A DNA stretch of 64,000 bases from an uncultured Acetobacteraceae bacterium (GTDB taxonomy: Bacteria; Pseudomonadota; Alphaproteobacteria; Acetobacterales; Acetobacteraceae). Where the stretch lies: the NCBI GenBank assembly GCA_903895595.1, contig CAITUP010000021.1, positions 1 to 64,000 of the forward strand, written 5' to 3'. Shown in pieces: positions 54,834 to 63,949 of the stretch. The first letter of the stretch is position 1; the number at the start of each line of letters is the position of its first letter. The translations under genes were made by a program, and so were the position numbers. A model generated the notes under the pieces. The model was not told where the DNA came from and did not search any database. It worked only from the letters and a program-made list of their open reading frames with translations.

Positions 54834-55562
54834 CTACGACCGCGCGCCCTGACCGCTTTCGCCATCGCGCACCAAATCGGCGATCAACCCCGCCATCCCT
54901 TCTTCGTCCCCCAACGACCCCAGATCGATCACCGCAGGCGCGGCCGCCAGCAGTGCCGGCAGATCGTCCCGTACATGCATGCCCTCGCCAGCGAAAATCC
55001 CCATAACCGCGGCGGCACCGGCAATCCCGCGCAAAACCTCCCCCACCGAAGGCGTCTCTTCCAAAAACGCCACACGCACAGCGGCGAACCGTCCTCGCAA
55101 CCGCTCCGCATGATCGTGCAGCGCCATGCGCCGTCCGGGCGCACGCGCCGACCCGTGGCCAACCAAAACCAGCGACAGCGTTTCCGGCACACACCTCGCC
55201 CGGACCACGCGGCCTAGGACCAGCTCCGCCACACCGGGATGCGTGCCGACCGCCGGATACAGCCGCACGTCCGCACCGCTGAGCGCTTTGGGCACGGCGA
55301 CGCGGGTGAAATAACCGTCCTCCATAAAGAACGGCACGACATGGATGGGGCGCGGACCCAACGACGCCAACGCGTCCGCAACCGAGGGGGCGCCGTTCAA
55401 CAGCCCCACCTCTACCGCTGCGAATTGGCCGGATGTTCGGATCGTCTCCGCGTGCGCCAGAACCGTGCTGGCCGCGTCAGGGTACCGCGCCGAACCATGG
55501 GCAACGATCAGCAGCGCGTGATCGGCCCGCTGGATGGAGATGGTCGGGTCACGCCCGACCAT
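54834..55562 (-). CDS. CbiX/SirB-type sirohydrochlorin chelatase family protein
   Basis: A 242-residue protein made of two CbiX modules: LLIVAHGSARYPDA begins the first and LVLVGHGSARAPGR the second, each with the metal-binding HGS. HVVPFFMEDGYFTR is the other expected His-containing strand. The family inserts Co, Ni or Fe into sirohydrochlorin; the neighbours do not tell which. No other cobalamin genes are here. The start ATG (55562) lies inside a palindromic repeat, so the first residues (MVGRDPTI) come from it. Little of the usual N-terminus is missing. Confidence 0.8.
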   Translation of the reverse strand: MVGRDPTISIQRADHALLIVAHGSARYPDAASTVLAHAETIRTSGQFAAVEVGLLNGAPSVADALASLGPRPIHVVPFFMEDGYFTRVAVPKALSGADVRLYPAVGTHPGVAELVLGRVVRARCVPETLSLVLVGHGSARAPGRRMALHDHAERLRGRFAAVRVAFLEETPSVGEVLRGIAGAAAVMGIFAGEGMHVRDDLPALLAAAPAVIDLGSLGDEEGMAGLIADLVRDGESGQGARS

Positions 55563-55566
55563 GACG
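55538..55566. repeat. palindromic repeat supplying the CbiX start codon
   Basis: Hairpin GATGGTCGGGTCA / CGCCCGACCATGACG, a shorter variant of the 31-nt repeat at 53069. It covers the first codons of the chelatase gene, so the RNA stem would bury its start codon. Confidence 0.75.
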
Positions 55567-55580
55567 CCCTGGAAACGTAC

Positions 55581-57527
55581 TCACCCCACCCGGTTCTCCA
55601 CCAGCTCTGTCACCACCGCCGGATCGGCGAGGGTAGAAGTATCGCCCAAACTATCCGTCTCATTCGCCGCGATTTTACGGAGAATGCGCCGCATGATCTT
55701 GCCGCTGCGCGTCTTCGGCAGCCCCGGCGCCCATTGGATCGCGTCGGGGGAGGCGATGGGGCCGATTTCCTTCCGCACCCACGCCACCAATTCCTTGCGG
55801 AGATCCTCGGAAGGTTCCTCGCCCAGGTTCAGCGTCACGTACGCATAGATACCCTGACCCTTGATGTCGTGCGGGAAGCCCACCACCGCGGCCTCGGCCA
55901 CCTTGGGGTGCGCCACCAGTGCGCTTTCCACTTCCGCGGTGCCCATCCGGTGGCCGGACACGTTGATCACGTCGTCCACCCGGCCGGTGATCCAGTAGTA
56001 CCCGTCCTCATCCCGCCGAGCGCCGTCGCCGGTGAAATACAGGCCGGGGAAGGTGGAGAAATACGTCTGCACGAAGCGTTCGTGATCGCCGAACACGGTG
56101 CGCATCATGCCCGGCCAGGAGTCCGCGATGCACAGATTGCCCTCGGTCGCCCCGTGTAGTTCATGCCCCTCGCCATCGACGATCATCGGCCGCACGCCCG
56201 GCAGGGGCTTGGTCGCCGAACCCGGCTTCAACGCCGTCGCGCCCGGCAGGGGGGAGATCAGAATCCCGCCGGTTTCCGTCTGCCACCATGTATCGACAAT
56301 CGGGCAACGATGGTCGCCGACCACGCGGTGATACCAGAGCCACGCCTCGGGGTTGATCGGCTCGCCCACGCTGCCCAGCAGCCGCAGCGAGGCGCGCGAG
56401 GTCTTCTTCACCGGCCCTTCGCCGTCGCGCATCAGCGCGCGAATGGCGGTCGGTGCCGTGTAGAAAATATTGACCTTGTGCTTGTCCACCACCTGCCAGA
56501 AGCGGGAGCTGTCCGGGTAGTTCGGGATACCCTCGAACATCAGCGTGGTGGCGCCGTTCGCCAGCGGCCCGTACAGAATATAGCTGTGCCCGGTCACCCA
56601 GCCCACGTCGGCGGTGCACCAGTAGACGTCGCCCTGGTGGTAATCGAACACGATTTCATGCGTGTAGCTGGTCCACACCATGTAGCCGCCGGTCGTGTGC
56701 AGCACGCCCTTCGGTTTGCCGGTGCTGCCCGAGGTATACAGAATGAACAGCGGGTCTTCCGCGCTGAGTTCCACCGGCGGGCAAACCGGCGACGCCGCGG
56801 CGCACAAGGCGGCGTAGTCGTGATCCCGGCCCGGCTTCATCGTAACCGCCCCCCCCGTCACCCGCACCACAATCGCATTCGTCACGCTCGGGCTCGCGTC
56901 CAGCGCCGCGTCGGCATTCGCCTTCAATGGCACGCGCCGCCCGCCGCGCCGGCCCTCGTCGGCGGTGATCAGCATCACCGACCCGCAATCTTGGATGCGG
57001 TTCGCCAGACTGTCGGGGGAGAATCCGCCGAACACCACGGAATGAATGGCGCCAATGCGCGCGCACGCCAGCATCGCGACCGCGGCCTCCACCACCATTG
57101 GCAGATAGATCGTGACGACGTCGCCCTTCTTCACGCCCAGCCCGGTCATGGCGTTGGCCAGACGGCACACCTGTTCATGCAGTTCGCGATAGGTGACGTT
57201 TTTGCTGACGGTGGGATCGTCGCTTTCCCAGATGATCGCGGTCTGGTCGCCGCGTGTCGCCAGATGCCGGTCGAGGCAATTGGCCGAGGCGTTCAACGTC
57301 CCGTCCTCGAACCACTTGATGGAGACATCGCCCGCGAAGCTGGTGTTCTTGATCTTCGTCGGGGCCTTCATCCATGAAATGCGCTTCGACTGGTCCGCCC
57401 AGAACCCGTCGGGGTCGCGGGCCGCCTGTTCGGACATCGCCTGAAAGCGGGCTTCGGTGACATGGGCGTGCGCGGCGATTTCGGCGCGAACCGGGAACAG
57501 CTGGTGGTCGTGATGGGTCTCGGACAT
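55581..57527 (-). CDS. acsA: acetyl-CoA synthetase
   Basis: A 648-residue AMP-forming enzyme making acetyl-CoA from acetate. [20 protein letters not shown] is the ATP loop, the adenylate motif is in [11 protein letters not shown], and the hinge is [20 protein letters not shown]. The catalytic, acetylation-sensitive Lys is in [11 protein letters not shown]. Trp of WWQTETG is the acetate-size gate. Full length. ATG 57527 follows AGGAA. It is adjacent to the CbiX gene but separated by the repeat. No actP or pta nearby. Confidence 0.95.
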   Translation of the reverse strand: MSETHHDHQLFPVRAEIAAHAHVTEARFQAMSEQAARDPDGFWADQSKRISWMKAPTKIKNTSFAGDVSIKWFEDGTLNASANCLDRHLATRGDQTAIIWESDDPTVSKNVTYRELHEQVCRLANAMTGLGVKKGDVVTIYLPMVVEAAVAMLACARIGAIHSVVFGGFSPDSLANRIQDCGSVMLITADEGRRGGRRVPLKANADAALDASPSVTNAIVVRVTGGAVTMKPGRDHDYAALCAAASPVCPPVELSAEDPLFILYTSGSTGKPKGVLHTTGGYMVWTSYTHEIVFDYHQGDVYWCTADVGWVTGHSYILYGPLANGATTLMFEGIPNYPDSSRFWQVVDKHKVNIFYTAPTAIRALMRDGEGPVKKTSRASLRLLGSVGEPINPEAWLWYHRVVGDHRCPIVDTWWQTETGGILISPLPGATALKPGSATKPLPGVRPMIVDGEGHELHGATEGNLCIADSWPGMMRTVFGDHERFVQTYFSTFPGLYFTGDGARRDEDGYYWITGRVDDVINVSGHRMGTAEVESALVAHPKVAEAAVVGFPHDIKGQGIYAYVTLNLGEEPSEDLRKELVAWVRKEIGPIASPDAIQWAPGLPKTRSGKIMRRILRKIAANETDSLGDTSTLADPAVVTELVENRVG

Positions 57528-57605
57528 GGGCGTTTTCCTTCCGTGCGCGCCTCGGAGCGTGCCGGAAACTGACCCCAGAGGCCGCGCGAAATCAAGGGGG
57601 CGGAT

Positions 57606-58469
57606 TCAGGCGCGGCGATGGCGGCGCGCGGCGGCCAATCCGGTGAGGCCTACGAGAAACAGGCCGATGGAAACCGGTTCCGGGGCCGGTTTGAACAGAT
57701 AGGTCGCATTGCCGAGCACCAGCGTATCGGCGGACTGCAAGCCAGCGCCCGTGACGTTGTTATCCGTCAGCAGCGTGGTCATGCTGAACGGCGCGGTTTT
57801 GACATTAAGGGACGTGAAATTGTCGACAGCGGCGGTGGTCGTGCCGCTGTTGGTGCCCAGGCTGAAATTCAGGTTACCCGGGGCGCTTTGGCCGGCGACC
57901 GGCAAGCTCGTGGCGACCGATATTTTCGTCCGTTCGGCGGTGCGTGTCACGCTGCCGGTCAGGGCATCGGTCAGCGAATTGACGATGGAGCCATGCGCCG
58001 CCGTGATCGACAGTGTGACGTTCAACGAGCTGACGCCCGCGAAGGCGGTACTGCTGAATAGATTGCCGCCGGTGCCCGATCCCAGAATCTCGAACTCCGC
58101 GCCCGTGCCGGTTACGACCGAGACCAGCGCCGCCCCGTTGAAGGTCACGCCCGAGGGGACCGAATACACCGCGCAGCTGGTCTGAGTAGTCCCCCCCAGG
58201 ATCAAGGTACAGCCGGTGACGGTGATCGTCAGACCGTTGACGGAGACACTGCCGCCGGTGCCCCCGGCTCCGCCGGTCCAAAGCGAGACCGCATGGGCCG
58301 GCGATGTCAAGCCGAACAGAATGGCCACGGCAGCCAGCGCATGGGCCAACCATGCCGCGATTCGGGAAATCCGGATCAATCGCGAGCGCCGTGAGCGCAG
58401 CGGGGTGAATATCGAACGGTTATGATCATGGTCGATGAACCGATGCCACAGTAGTGCCGAGGGTGGCAC
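57606..58469 (-). CDS. PEP-CTERM sorting domain protein
   Basis: About 287 residues from a GTG at 58469, or 257 from a TTG at 58379 that starts just before the signal peptide (IAAWLAHALAAVAILFGL, cleavage after AHA). The body is a Ser/Thr/Gly-rich beta structure. The C-terminus PEPVSIGLFLVGLTGLAAARRHRRA is read as a PEP-CTERM tag: PEP motif, one helix, basic end, processed by an exosortase. Such proteins are secreted and anchored in extracellular matrix of biofilm formers. The -10 box placed close to 58471 argues for the later start. Confidence 0.8.
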   Translation of the reverse strand: MPPSALLWHRFIDHDHNRSIFTPLRSRRSRLIRISRIAAWLAHALAAVAILFGLTSPAHAVSLWTGGAGGTGGSVSVNGLTITVTGCTLILGGTTQTSCAVYSVPSGVTFNGAALVSVVTGTGAEFEILGSGTGGNLFSSTAFAGVSSLNVTLSITAAHGSIVNSLTDALTGSVTRTAERTKISVATSLPVAGQSAPGNLNFSLGTNSGTTTAAVDNFTSLNVKTAPFSMTTLLTDNNVTGAGLQSADTLVLGNATYLFKPAPEPVSIGLFLVGLTGLAAARRHRRA

Positions 58470-58477
58470 AAAGAAAA

Positions 58478-58504
58478 ATTATAATGGATTGACTGTGCCG
58501 TCAA
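58478..58504 (-). promoter_or_regulatory. promoter candidate for the PEP-CTERM gene
   Basis: On the minus strand TTGACG (58499-58504) and TATAAT (58478-58483) with a 15-bp spacer, in an A/T-rich stretch. Transcription would start around 58471, almost at the GTG. Confidence 0.5.
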
Positions 58505-58601
58505 TGCGGGTGTGCGTTTGCTCAATAAAGAGCAGTTTTGTGTATTATATGATACTTTATGGTCGTTTTTTATATTGATGGCGACGCATGGACAGCCTGA
58601 G

Positions 58602-59669
58602 TCACGGTTGATTGCCGTCTTCCGTTCTACCTGTGATTGGATAACCGCGGATAATCACATCGGTCAGGGCCGAGCGCAGCACATCCTCCAATAGCGCCTG
58701 CTGCCGGGCGAGCAGCAGGCCGTGGCGCAGGTCGCGGAAACGCGGTGTCGGTCCAATGCGCCGTTCCTCGGTTTTCACCACGAACCAGGACCCTTTCGCC
58801 GCGACCGGGTGGCGCGCGATCTCCCCGGGGTCCAGCATGAAGGCCACGGCGCCGATCTCGGGGATCAGACCGTCCCGTGCGGCGAAACCCAGGTCGCCGC
58901 CGTTGTGCGCCGAGCTGTCCTTGCTGATCTGTTGGGCGAGGGTCGCGAAATCGGCGCCGGTGCGCAGTTGCTTGATCGCCTCCCGAGCGGCGGGTTCGGT
59001 GTCGGTCATGATCAGACGGAGGTGGACCTGTTCGGGCCCGGGTTTGCCCAGCCAGGTTTTCGCGAATTCGTCGAGCAGGGTCTGTTCGGTGGTGACGGCG
59101 GCCGTTTCGGCCTCGATCAGCGCGGTCGCGAGCACCTGATCGGCCGCGGCCCGCATGCGCCGGCGCACCGTCGGGTCGTCGTCCAGTCCGCGCCGTTGTG
59201 CCTGGATCACCAGCGCCTGCCGTTGCACCAGTTGCTGGAGCACGACGGGAAACAGCGTTTCGAACGGCAGCCGGCGCTGCCCCTCGGCCGCGTCGCGCAC
59301 GACGTCGCCGACATCGCCCAGGGTAATCGCGCGCCCGTCGATCTCGGCCACCACGGTCTTGGCGGCTTTTTCGCCGATGCCGTCGACGTTGTAGACCGAG
59401 GTGATGGTGTCGAAGAGCGGTTTGGACAGATCGTTGTTGGGAGAGGCCGGCGATACAGCGCGTGGGGCGAGTTGCGCCGCCGCCAATGCGGGCCAGAGCG
59501 CCAGGGCCGCCCCGATCAGGCTGCGTACGGCGGCAGCCAGTTCAAAGCCCCGCGTTGGCCGCGACGCAGATCGTCCCGTCGCGGATTTCGAACGGCACGG
59601 CTTCCAGATACTCGCCTTGACACGGGCCGCGGAGGCATTTGCCGTCGCTGACCTCGAACTCCGCGCCAT
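58602..59669 (-). CDS. parvulin-type peptidyl-prolyl isomerase
   Basis: A periplasmic folding catalyst. The PpiC domain is about residues 210-320: VHLRLIMTDTEPAAREAIKQ, then DFATLAQQISKDSSAHNGGDLGF (positions about 240-262), the family signature. A helical SurA-like domain precedes it. The only ATG in frame before the signal peptide is 59669, which would overlap the Rieske gene by 128 bp; a CTG at 59540 beginning LAAAVRSLIGAALALWP, a normal signal peptide, is the likelier real start. The end RTEDGNQP is polar. Confidence 0.82.
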   Translation of the reverse strand: MARSSRSATANASAARVKASIWKPCRSKSATGRSASRPTRGFELAAAVRSLIGAALALWPALAAAQLAPRAVSPASPNNDLSKPLFDTITSVYNVDGIGEKAAKTVVAEIDGRAITLGDVGDVVRDAAEGQRRLPFETLFPVVLQQLVQRQALVIQAQRRGLDDDPTVRRRMRAAADQVLATALIEAETAAVTTEQTLLDEFAKTWLGKPGPEQVHLRLIMTDTEPAAREAIKQLRTGADFATLAQQISKDSSAHNGGDLGFAARDGLIPEIGAVAFMLDPGEIARHPVAAKGSWFVVKTEERRIGPTPRFRDLRHGLLLARQQALLEDVLRSALTDVIIRGYPITGRTEDGNQP

Positions 59670-59904
59670 GCACGGCGCAAATCAAGTATTTCTTATCGAC
59701 GGTCATGAACTTGTCCGGCATCCAATCCAGCGGGGTGCCGATATGCGGGCAGTTGTTCAGATAGACCCGCACCATGTCGCCGCGCCGCACCGCCAACAGC
59801 CCGTTGAACCCGCCGGGTGCCGGCGGAAATCCCTTGGCTTCGTTGTCCTGGATGTCGTCCACGCGGCAGAGTGCGCGGATATCCTCGGCAATCAGAGTTT
59901 GCAT
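59542..59904 (-). CDS. Rieske-type [2Fe-2S] ferredoxin
   Basis: A 120-residue electron carrier. The cluster ligands are in CPHIGTPLDW (Cys, His) and CAVHGAEFEV (Cys, His). The start ATG 59904 (MQTLIAEDIRALC) is within the EVE gene by 13 bp, so both are co-translated. It lacks a signal peptide, so it is cytoplasmic, and resembles ring-hydroxylating dioxygenase or nitrite-reductase small subunits; no oxygenase is beside it. Confidence 0.9.
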   Translation of the reverse strand: MQTLIAEDIRALCRVDDIQDNEAKGFPPAPGGFNGLLAVRRGDMVRVYLNNCPHIGTPLDWMPDKFMTVDKKYLICAVHGAEFEVSDGKCLRGPCQGEYLEAVPFEIRDGTICVAANAGL

Positions 59905-60308
59905 TCGCCCATCCGGCACAGCCGGTCCCAATGTTCGGGTGAAATCGCCATGACCGAGAGCCGGGACTGGCGGATCAGCGCGATCCCCTCCAGCGCGGGT
60001 TCGGCCTTGATGGTGGCGAGCGAGACGGGCTTGGGCACCGGCCCGATTGCCCGCATATCGACGCAGACCCAGTCGCCTTTTTCGGCAGTCGGGTCGGGGT
60101 AGGCTTCCTTCGCGACCTCCACGATGCCGACGATCTCCTTGCCGACGTTGGAGTGGTAGAAGAACGCTTTATCGCCCTGTTTCATGGCCTTGAGGTTGTT
60201 CTTCGCCATGTGATTGCGCACGCCGGTCCACGGCTCGATGCCGTTCGCCACCTGCTGATCCCAGGAGAACGCGTCGGGTTCGGATTTGACGAGCCAGTAT
60301 TGCGGCAT
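59892..60308 (-). CDS. EVE domain protein
   Basis: A 138-residue PUA-like module (MPQYWLVKSEPDAFSWDQQV, then GVRNHMAKNNLKAMKQGD, FFYHSNVGKEIVGIVEV). EVE domains bind modified nucleic acid bases. First gene of the EVE-Rieske-parvulin operon. ATG 60308. No partner nuclease here, so a housekeeping role in RNA or DNA base recognition is likely. Confidence 0.92.
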   Translation of the reverse strand: MPQYWLVKSEPDAFSWDQQVANGIEPWTGVRNHMAKNNLKAMKQGDKAFFYHSNVGKEIVGIVEVAKEAYPDPTAEKGDWVCVDMRAIGPVPKPVSLATIKAEPALEGIALIRQSRLSVMAISPEHWDRLCRMGECKL

Positions 60309-60795
60309 GGGGTTTCCAGGGTGGGGCGGTGTTGGGGGCATCTTAGGGGATTGGGGCGCGGGTTCAATGGTTGGGGGAAATCGCTTGCATGGGTGGCTGG
60401 CTCACGTTGCATGAGGTCTTGCGAACGCGACGTCATCGCGCGGCGGTTCGCGCTCACGGCGCACGGGGTTTTTCGGACCGTCCGCGGCGGGACACCACGC
60501 ACGAGACAATGGGATGCGTGGGATCGACGATCGGCGCCGAAATGAGGGACGCGCGGTGGAGACAGAACAGATTCATCCTATGTTCCTACCGCCGCGATGT
60601 GCGCCGAGGCAAGAAGCTCGGAGCGGTTGGGCCGCTCCGACACCCACGTGGAACCCGATGTCATCGAGGCCACGTTGCGGGAGCGCCTCCGCACCGAGCG
60701 GATCGTCGATCTCCAGAGCATCTGGACGGCACTGGAAGCCGCCCCTCCCGAACCCACCGCTTCAAACCCGCCCCAGCATCGGCTAAGTTGCGCCC
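60309..60795. repeat. intergenic region with two copies of the QDPMHRE repeat
   Basis: Two copies of the degenerate repeat occur near 60402 (CTCACGTTGCATGAGG) and 60456 (CTCACGGCGCACGGGG), like the four at 22.2-22.6 kb. The rest, up to the ccmC start, contains no gene that I can support; a short plus frame from 60597 is not family-like. Upstream of ccmC no clear promoter is seen. Confidence 0.5.
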
Positions 60796-61551
60796 GTGTC
60801 GTCCTCCCCCACCCGGTCCCTGCACCGCTTCGCCAATCCCGGCCAGTTTCTGCGCCTGTCGGGCGCAATTCTGCCGTACCTGTCCGTTGCCGCGCTGGTC
60901 ACGATGGCGGCGGGACTCGGCTGGGGCCTGTTCGTCTCGCCCGCCGACTATCAGCAGGGCGACGCGGTGCGGATCATGTATGTGCATGTCCCCTCGGCGT
61001 GGCTCGCCTCCGCCGGCTACACCGGGCTGGCCGTCTGTTCGGTCATGTCGCTGATCTGGCGCCACCCCCTCGCGGACCTCGCCGCCGCGGAAATCAGTCC
61101 GGTCGGCGCCGGTTTTACCGCCTTGTGCCTCGCCACCGGCAGCCTCTGGGGCAAGCCGATGTGGGGCGCGTGGTGGGTGTGGGACGCGCGCTTGACCTCG
61201 GTCCTGGTGCTGTTCTTCCTCTATATCGGCCACATCGCGTTGGTCCGAGCGTTCGACGACCCGACAAGGGGCTACCGGGCCGGGGCGATCCTGGCGCTGG
61301 TGGGGGTGGTGAACCTGCCGATCATCAAATTCAGCGTGGAGTGGTGGAACACCCTGCATCAGCCGGCCTCCATCACCCTGACCGGCGCGCCCGCCATGGC
61401 GCCCGCGATACTGTGGCCGTTGCTGGTGTCCGCGATCGGCTACACCCTGGTGTTCGCCGCGATCGTCGTCGCCCGCACCCGTGCCGCGGTGATGGAGCGC
61501 CGCATTCGCGCTTTGCTGATGGCTCGCGCGGCGTCGGAGGGCGGGGCATGA
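60796..61551 (+). CDS. ccmC: heme exporter protein CcmC
   Basis: A 251-residue membrane protein that loads heme onto CcmE. The WWD segment is [12 protein letters not shown], flanked by the two heme-ligand His in MYVHVPSAW and WNTLHQPAS. Six helices. The start is GTG 60796 without a good ribosome site. It is followed by ccmD and ccmE, overlapping by ATGA each. CcmA and CcmB, which usually come first, are missing here. Confidence 0.94.
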   Translation: MSSSPTRSLHRFANPGQFLRLSGAILPYLSVAALVTMAAGLGWGLFVSPADYQQGDAVRIMYVHVPSAWLASAGYTGLAVCSVMSLIWRHPLADLAAAEISPVGAGFTALCLATGSLWGKPMWGAWWVWDARLTSVLVLFFLYIGHIALVRAFDDPTRGYRAGAILALVGVVNLPIIKFSVEWWNTLHQPASITLTGAPAMAPAILWPLLVSAIGYTLVFAAIVVARTRAAVMERRIRALLMARAASEGGA

Positions 61552-61688
61552 CGCATATCCCGTTCATCGCCGTGGCCTACGCGCTGGGGATTCTGGTCCC
61601 CGTCGCCTACGCGATTGCCGCCTACGTCCGCATGGGCGCGGCGCGGCGCAAACTGGCGGCGATCGATCCGCGCGGGCGCACCCCATGA
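61548..61688 (+). CDS. ccmD: heme exporter protein CcmD
   Basis: A 46-residue single-helix protein ([19 protein letters not shown], basic end [14 protein letters not shown]). It stabilises the CcmC-CcmE complex and releases holo-CcmE. It overlaps both neighbours by 4 bp. Confidence 0.88.
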   Translation: MTHIPFIAVAYALGILVPVAYAIAAYVRMGAARRKLAAIDPRGRTP

Positions 61689-62125
61689 CCCGCAAACGCC
61701 GCCGCCTATACGTCCTGTTGGCCTGCGCCATCGGCCTCGGCTCCGCCACGGCGCTGGTGTTGACAGCGTTCTCCGACAACCTCGTGTTCTTCGTCTCCCC
61801 CTCCGACCTTGCCACCAAAGCCGCCCCCGGCCGCACCCTGCGGCTCGGCGGCCTGGTCGAGCAAGGCAGCGTCCAGCGCACCCAGGCCGGCGCCAGTTTC
61901 CGCGTCACCGATGGCGCCAAATCCGTGGCGGTCACCTACGCCGGCATCCTCCCCGACCTGTTCCGGGAAGGGCAGGGGGTCGTGACCCTCGGCACGCTGA
62001 ACGCGGACGGCACCTTCAAGGCGTCCGAAGTGCTGGCCAAGCACGATGAAACCTACATGCCCAAGGAAGTGGCCGAGGCGCTGAAGAAGTCCGGCCAATG
62101 GAAACCCGACGGCGGCACCAAGTAA
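61685..62125 (+). CDS. ccmE: cytochrome c maturation protein CcmE
   Basis: A 146-residue periplasmic heme chaperone anchored by one N-terminal helix ([19 protein letters not shown]). The heme-binding His is in [18 protein letters not shown]-like strand ([17 protein letters not shown]) and [14 protein letters not shown] are conserved. CcmF, CcmG, CcmH and CcmI are not downstream. Confidence 0.95.
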   Translation: MTRKRRRLYVLLACAIGLGSATALVLTAFSDNLVFFVSPSDLATKAAPGRTLRLGGLVEQGSVQRTQAGASFRVTDGAKSVAVTYAGILPDLFREGQGVVTLGTLNADGTFKASEVLAKHDETYMPKEVAEALKKSGQWKPDGGTK

Positions 62126-62135
62126 GGCGATCGAC

Positions 62136-62285
62136 ATGACCGAACAAACCGAACAGACGGCCCAGCCGGAGGCGCCGAAGCCGGCGTCACCCAAGCCGAT
62201 GCCGAAGGAAATCGGGGGCGCCAAAGGCCCCGAACCGACGCGCTATGGCGATTGGGAACACAAGGGTCGCTGCACGGATTTCTGA
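62136..62285 (+). CDS. DUF1674 protein (SDHAF4-like)
   Basis: A 49-residue protein. The tail KEIGGAKGPEPTRYGDWEHK then GRCTDF is the DUF1674 signature, related to succinate dehydrogenase assembly factor 4; the first half is a low-complexity Pro/Gln-rich tail. It starts 10 bp after ccmE and is co-transcribed with it, linking it to respiratory enzyme maturation. Too short for most gene finders. Confidence 0.88.
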   Translation: MTEQTEQTAQPEAPKPASPKPMPKEIGGAKGPEPTRYGDWEHKGRCTDF

Positions 62286-62358
62286 TCCCGGCCGCGGGTT
62301 TGCCCGCTGCGGCGGTTCCGTCCTAGGCTGCGTCGCAAGGACGTCCAGGACCAACACA

Positions 62359-63945
62359 ATGCCGCCACTTTCCATGCGCCGCCGCGGTTTTCTCGCCGCC
62401 GCGCTCGCCGCGCCGGCCGTTGCCCAGGCTCAAGGCAGCCGGGTGCTGAAATTCATCCCGCAAGCCGATCTTGGCGTGCTCGACCCGATCTGGGCCAGCG
62501 TCTACGTCGCCGGCGCCCATGGCATGATGGTGTTCGACACGCTGTATGGCATGGACGGATCCTATCAGCCGCGGCCGCAAATGGCCGAGGGCCACAAGGT
62601 CGAGGACGACGGCAAGACATGGCTGATTACCCTCCGCCCCGGATTGATGTGGCACGACGGCGAAAAGGTGCTGGCGCGCGATTGCGCCGCCAGCATCCGC
62701 CGCTGGGGCGTGCGCGACAGTTTCGGGCAAAGCCTGATGGCCGCGACGCATGAGGTCGATGCGCCCGACGACAAAACGATCCGGTTCCGGCTGAAACATC
62801 CCTTTCCGCTGCTGCCGCACGCGCTGGCCAAAACCGGCCCCAATATCCCCGTGATGATGCCGGAACGGCTGGCCAAGACCGATCCGTTCAAACAGGTGAC
62901 CGAAATGACCGGTAGCGGACCGTTCCGTTTCGTCGCCAAGGATCATGTCGCGGGTTCTCTGATCGCGTACGAACGTAACGACAAATACGTGCCGCGCTCG
63001 CAGGGCACCCCGGTTTTCACCTCCGGCCCGAAGATCGTTTATGTCGACCGGGTCGAGTGGCACATTCAGCCGGATGTCGCGAGTTCCGCGGCCGCCATGC
63101 GCACCGGGGAAATGGACTGGTGGGAAAACCCGGCCTTCGATCTGTTGCCGGTATTGCGGCAAGGCAAGAACCTGACGGTCACGCAGACCAACCCGTTCGG
63201 GAACATGGCGGGCATTCGAATCAATCATCTCCACCCGCCATTCGATAATCCAGCCTTGCGGCGCGCCGTCCTGGGCGCGGTCAACCAGGAAGATTTCATG
63301 ACCGCCGTCGCCACCGGCGACCGTAACAACTGGACGACCGGTGTCGGATTTTTCTGCCCAAACTCCCCCTACGCGAACAAGCTGGGGCTGGAGGCCGTGA
63401 CGGGGCCGCGCGATCTCGAAGCTTCGAAGCGTGCGGTCGAAGCGTCGGGCTACAAGGGCGAAAAAATCATCATCCCCGTCGCGACCGAATACGCGTCCTT
63501 CGCTGCGCTCGGGAATGTGGGCATCGATCTCATGAAACAGATCGGCCTGGATGTGGATATGCGCGCGACCGATTGGGGCAGCATGCAGCGGGCGCTCAAT
63601 TCAGCCGAACCGCCGGACAAAGGCGGATGGAGCGCCTATCTGTCGCATCCCTCCGGTTTGGATATGTTCGATCCGGCGACGCATTACTGGCTGCGCGCGA
63701 ACGGCCGCGCCGCGCCAAGAGGCTGGCCGACCAGTCCGCGGCTGGAGGCGTTGCGCGACGAATTTCTAGTGAGCGACGACGAGTCTGGCCGTAAGCGCAT
63801 CGCGGGAGAGATGCAGCGCCAGGCATTTATCGACGTGCCCTATATTCCGTTGGGCCAGACGCATCCGTCGACGGTGCACCAGAAGAATATCGAGGGCGTG
63901 CTGCAAGGCGCCGGGCCACTGTTCTGGAACGTTCGGAAAGCGTAA
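62359..63945 (+). CDS. family 5 ABC substrate-binding protein, Tat-type leader
   Basis: A 528-residue periplasmic protein. Leader MPPLSMRRRGFLAAALAAP has an RRRGFL twin-arginine motif and cleaves after AQA. Mature part: LKFIPQADLGVLDPIWAS, GKTWLITLRPGLMWHDGEKV, and FDNPALRRAVLGAVNQEDF, typical of SBP family 5 (peptides, nickel, opines). No transporter genes follow within the window, where the last 50 bases are a repeat. ATG 62359. Confidence 0.9.
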   Translation: MPPLSMRRRGFLAAALAAPAVAQAQGSRVLKFIPQADLGVLDPIWASVYVAGAHGMMVFDTLYGMDGSYQPRPQMAEGHKVEDDGKTWLITLRPGLMWHDGEKVLARDCAASIRRWGVRDSFGQSLMAATHEVDAPDDKTIRFRLKHPFPLLPHALAKTGPNIPVMMPERLAKTDPFKQVTEMTGSGPFRFVAKDHVAGSLIAYERNDKYVPRSQGTPVFTSGPKIVYVDRVEWHIQPDVASSAAAMRTGEMDWWENPAFDLLPVLRQGKNLTVTQTNPFGNMAGIRINHLHPPFDNPALRRAVLGAVNQEDFMTAVATGDRNNWTTGVGFFCPNSPYANKLGLEAVTGPRDLEASKRAVEASGYKGEKIIIPVATEYASFAALGNVGIDLMKQIGLDVDMRATDWGSMQRALNSAEPPDKGGWSAYLSHPSGLDMFDPATHYWLRANGRAAPRGWPTSPRLEALRDEFLVSDDESGRKRIAGEMQRQAFIDVPYIPLGQTHPSTVHQKNIEGVLQGAGPLFWNVRKA

Positions 63946-63949
63946 GTCG

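Noticed and set aside
58510-58535. Terminator-like stem TGCTC / GAGCA
   Set aside because: Only 5 bp, with the T-run on the wrong strand for both neighbouring genes.
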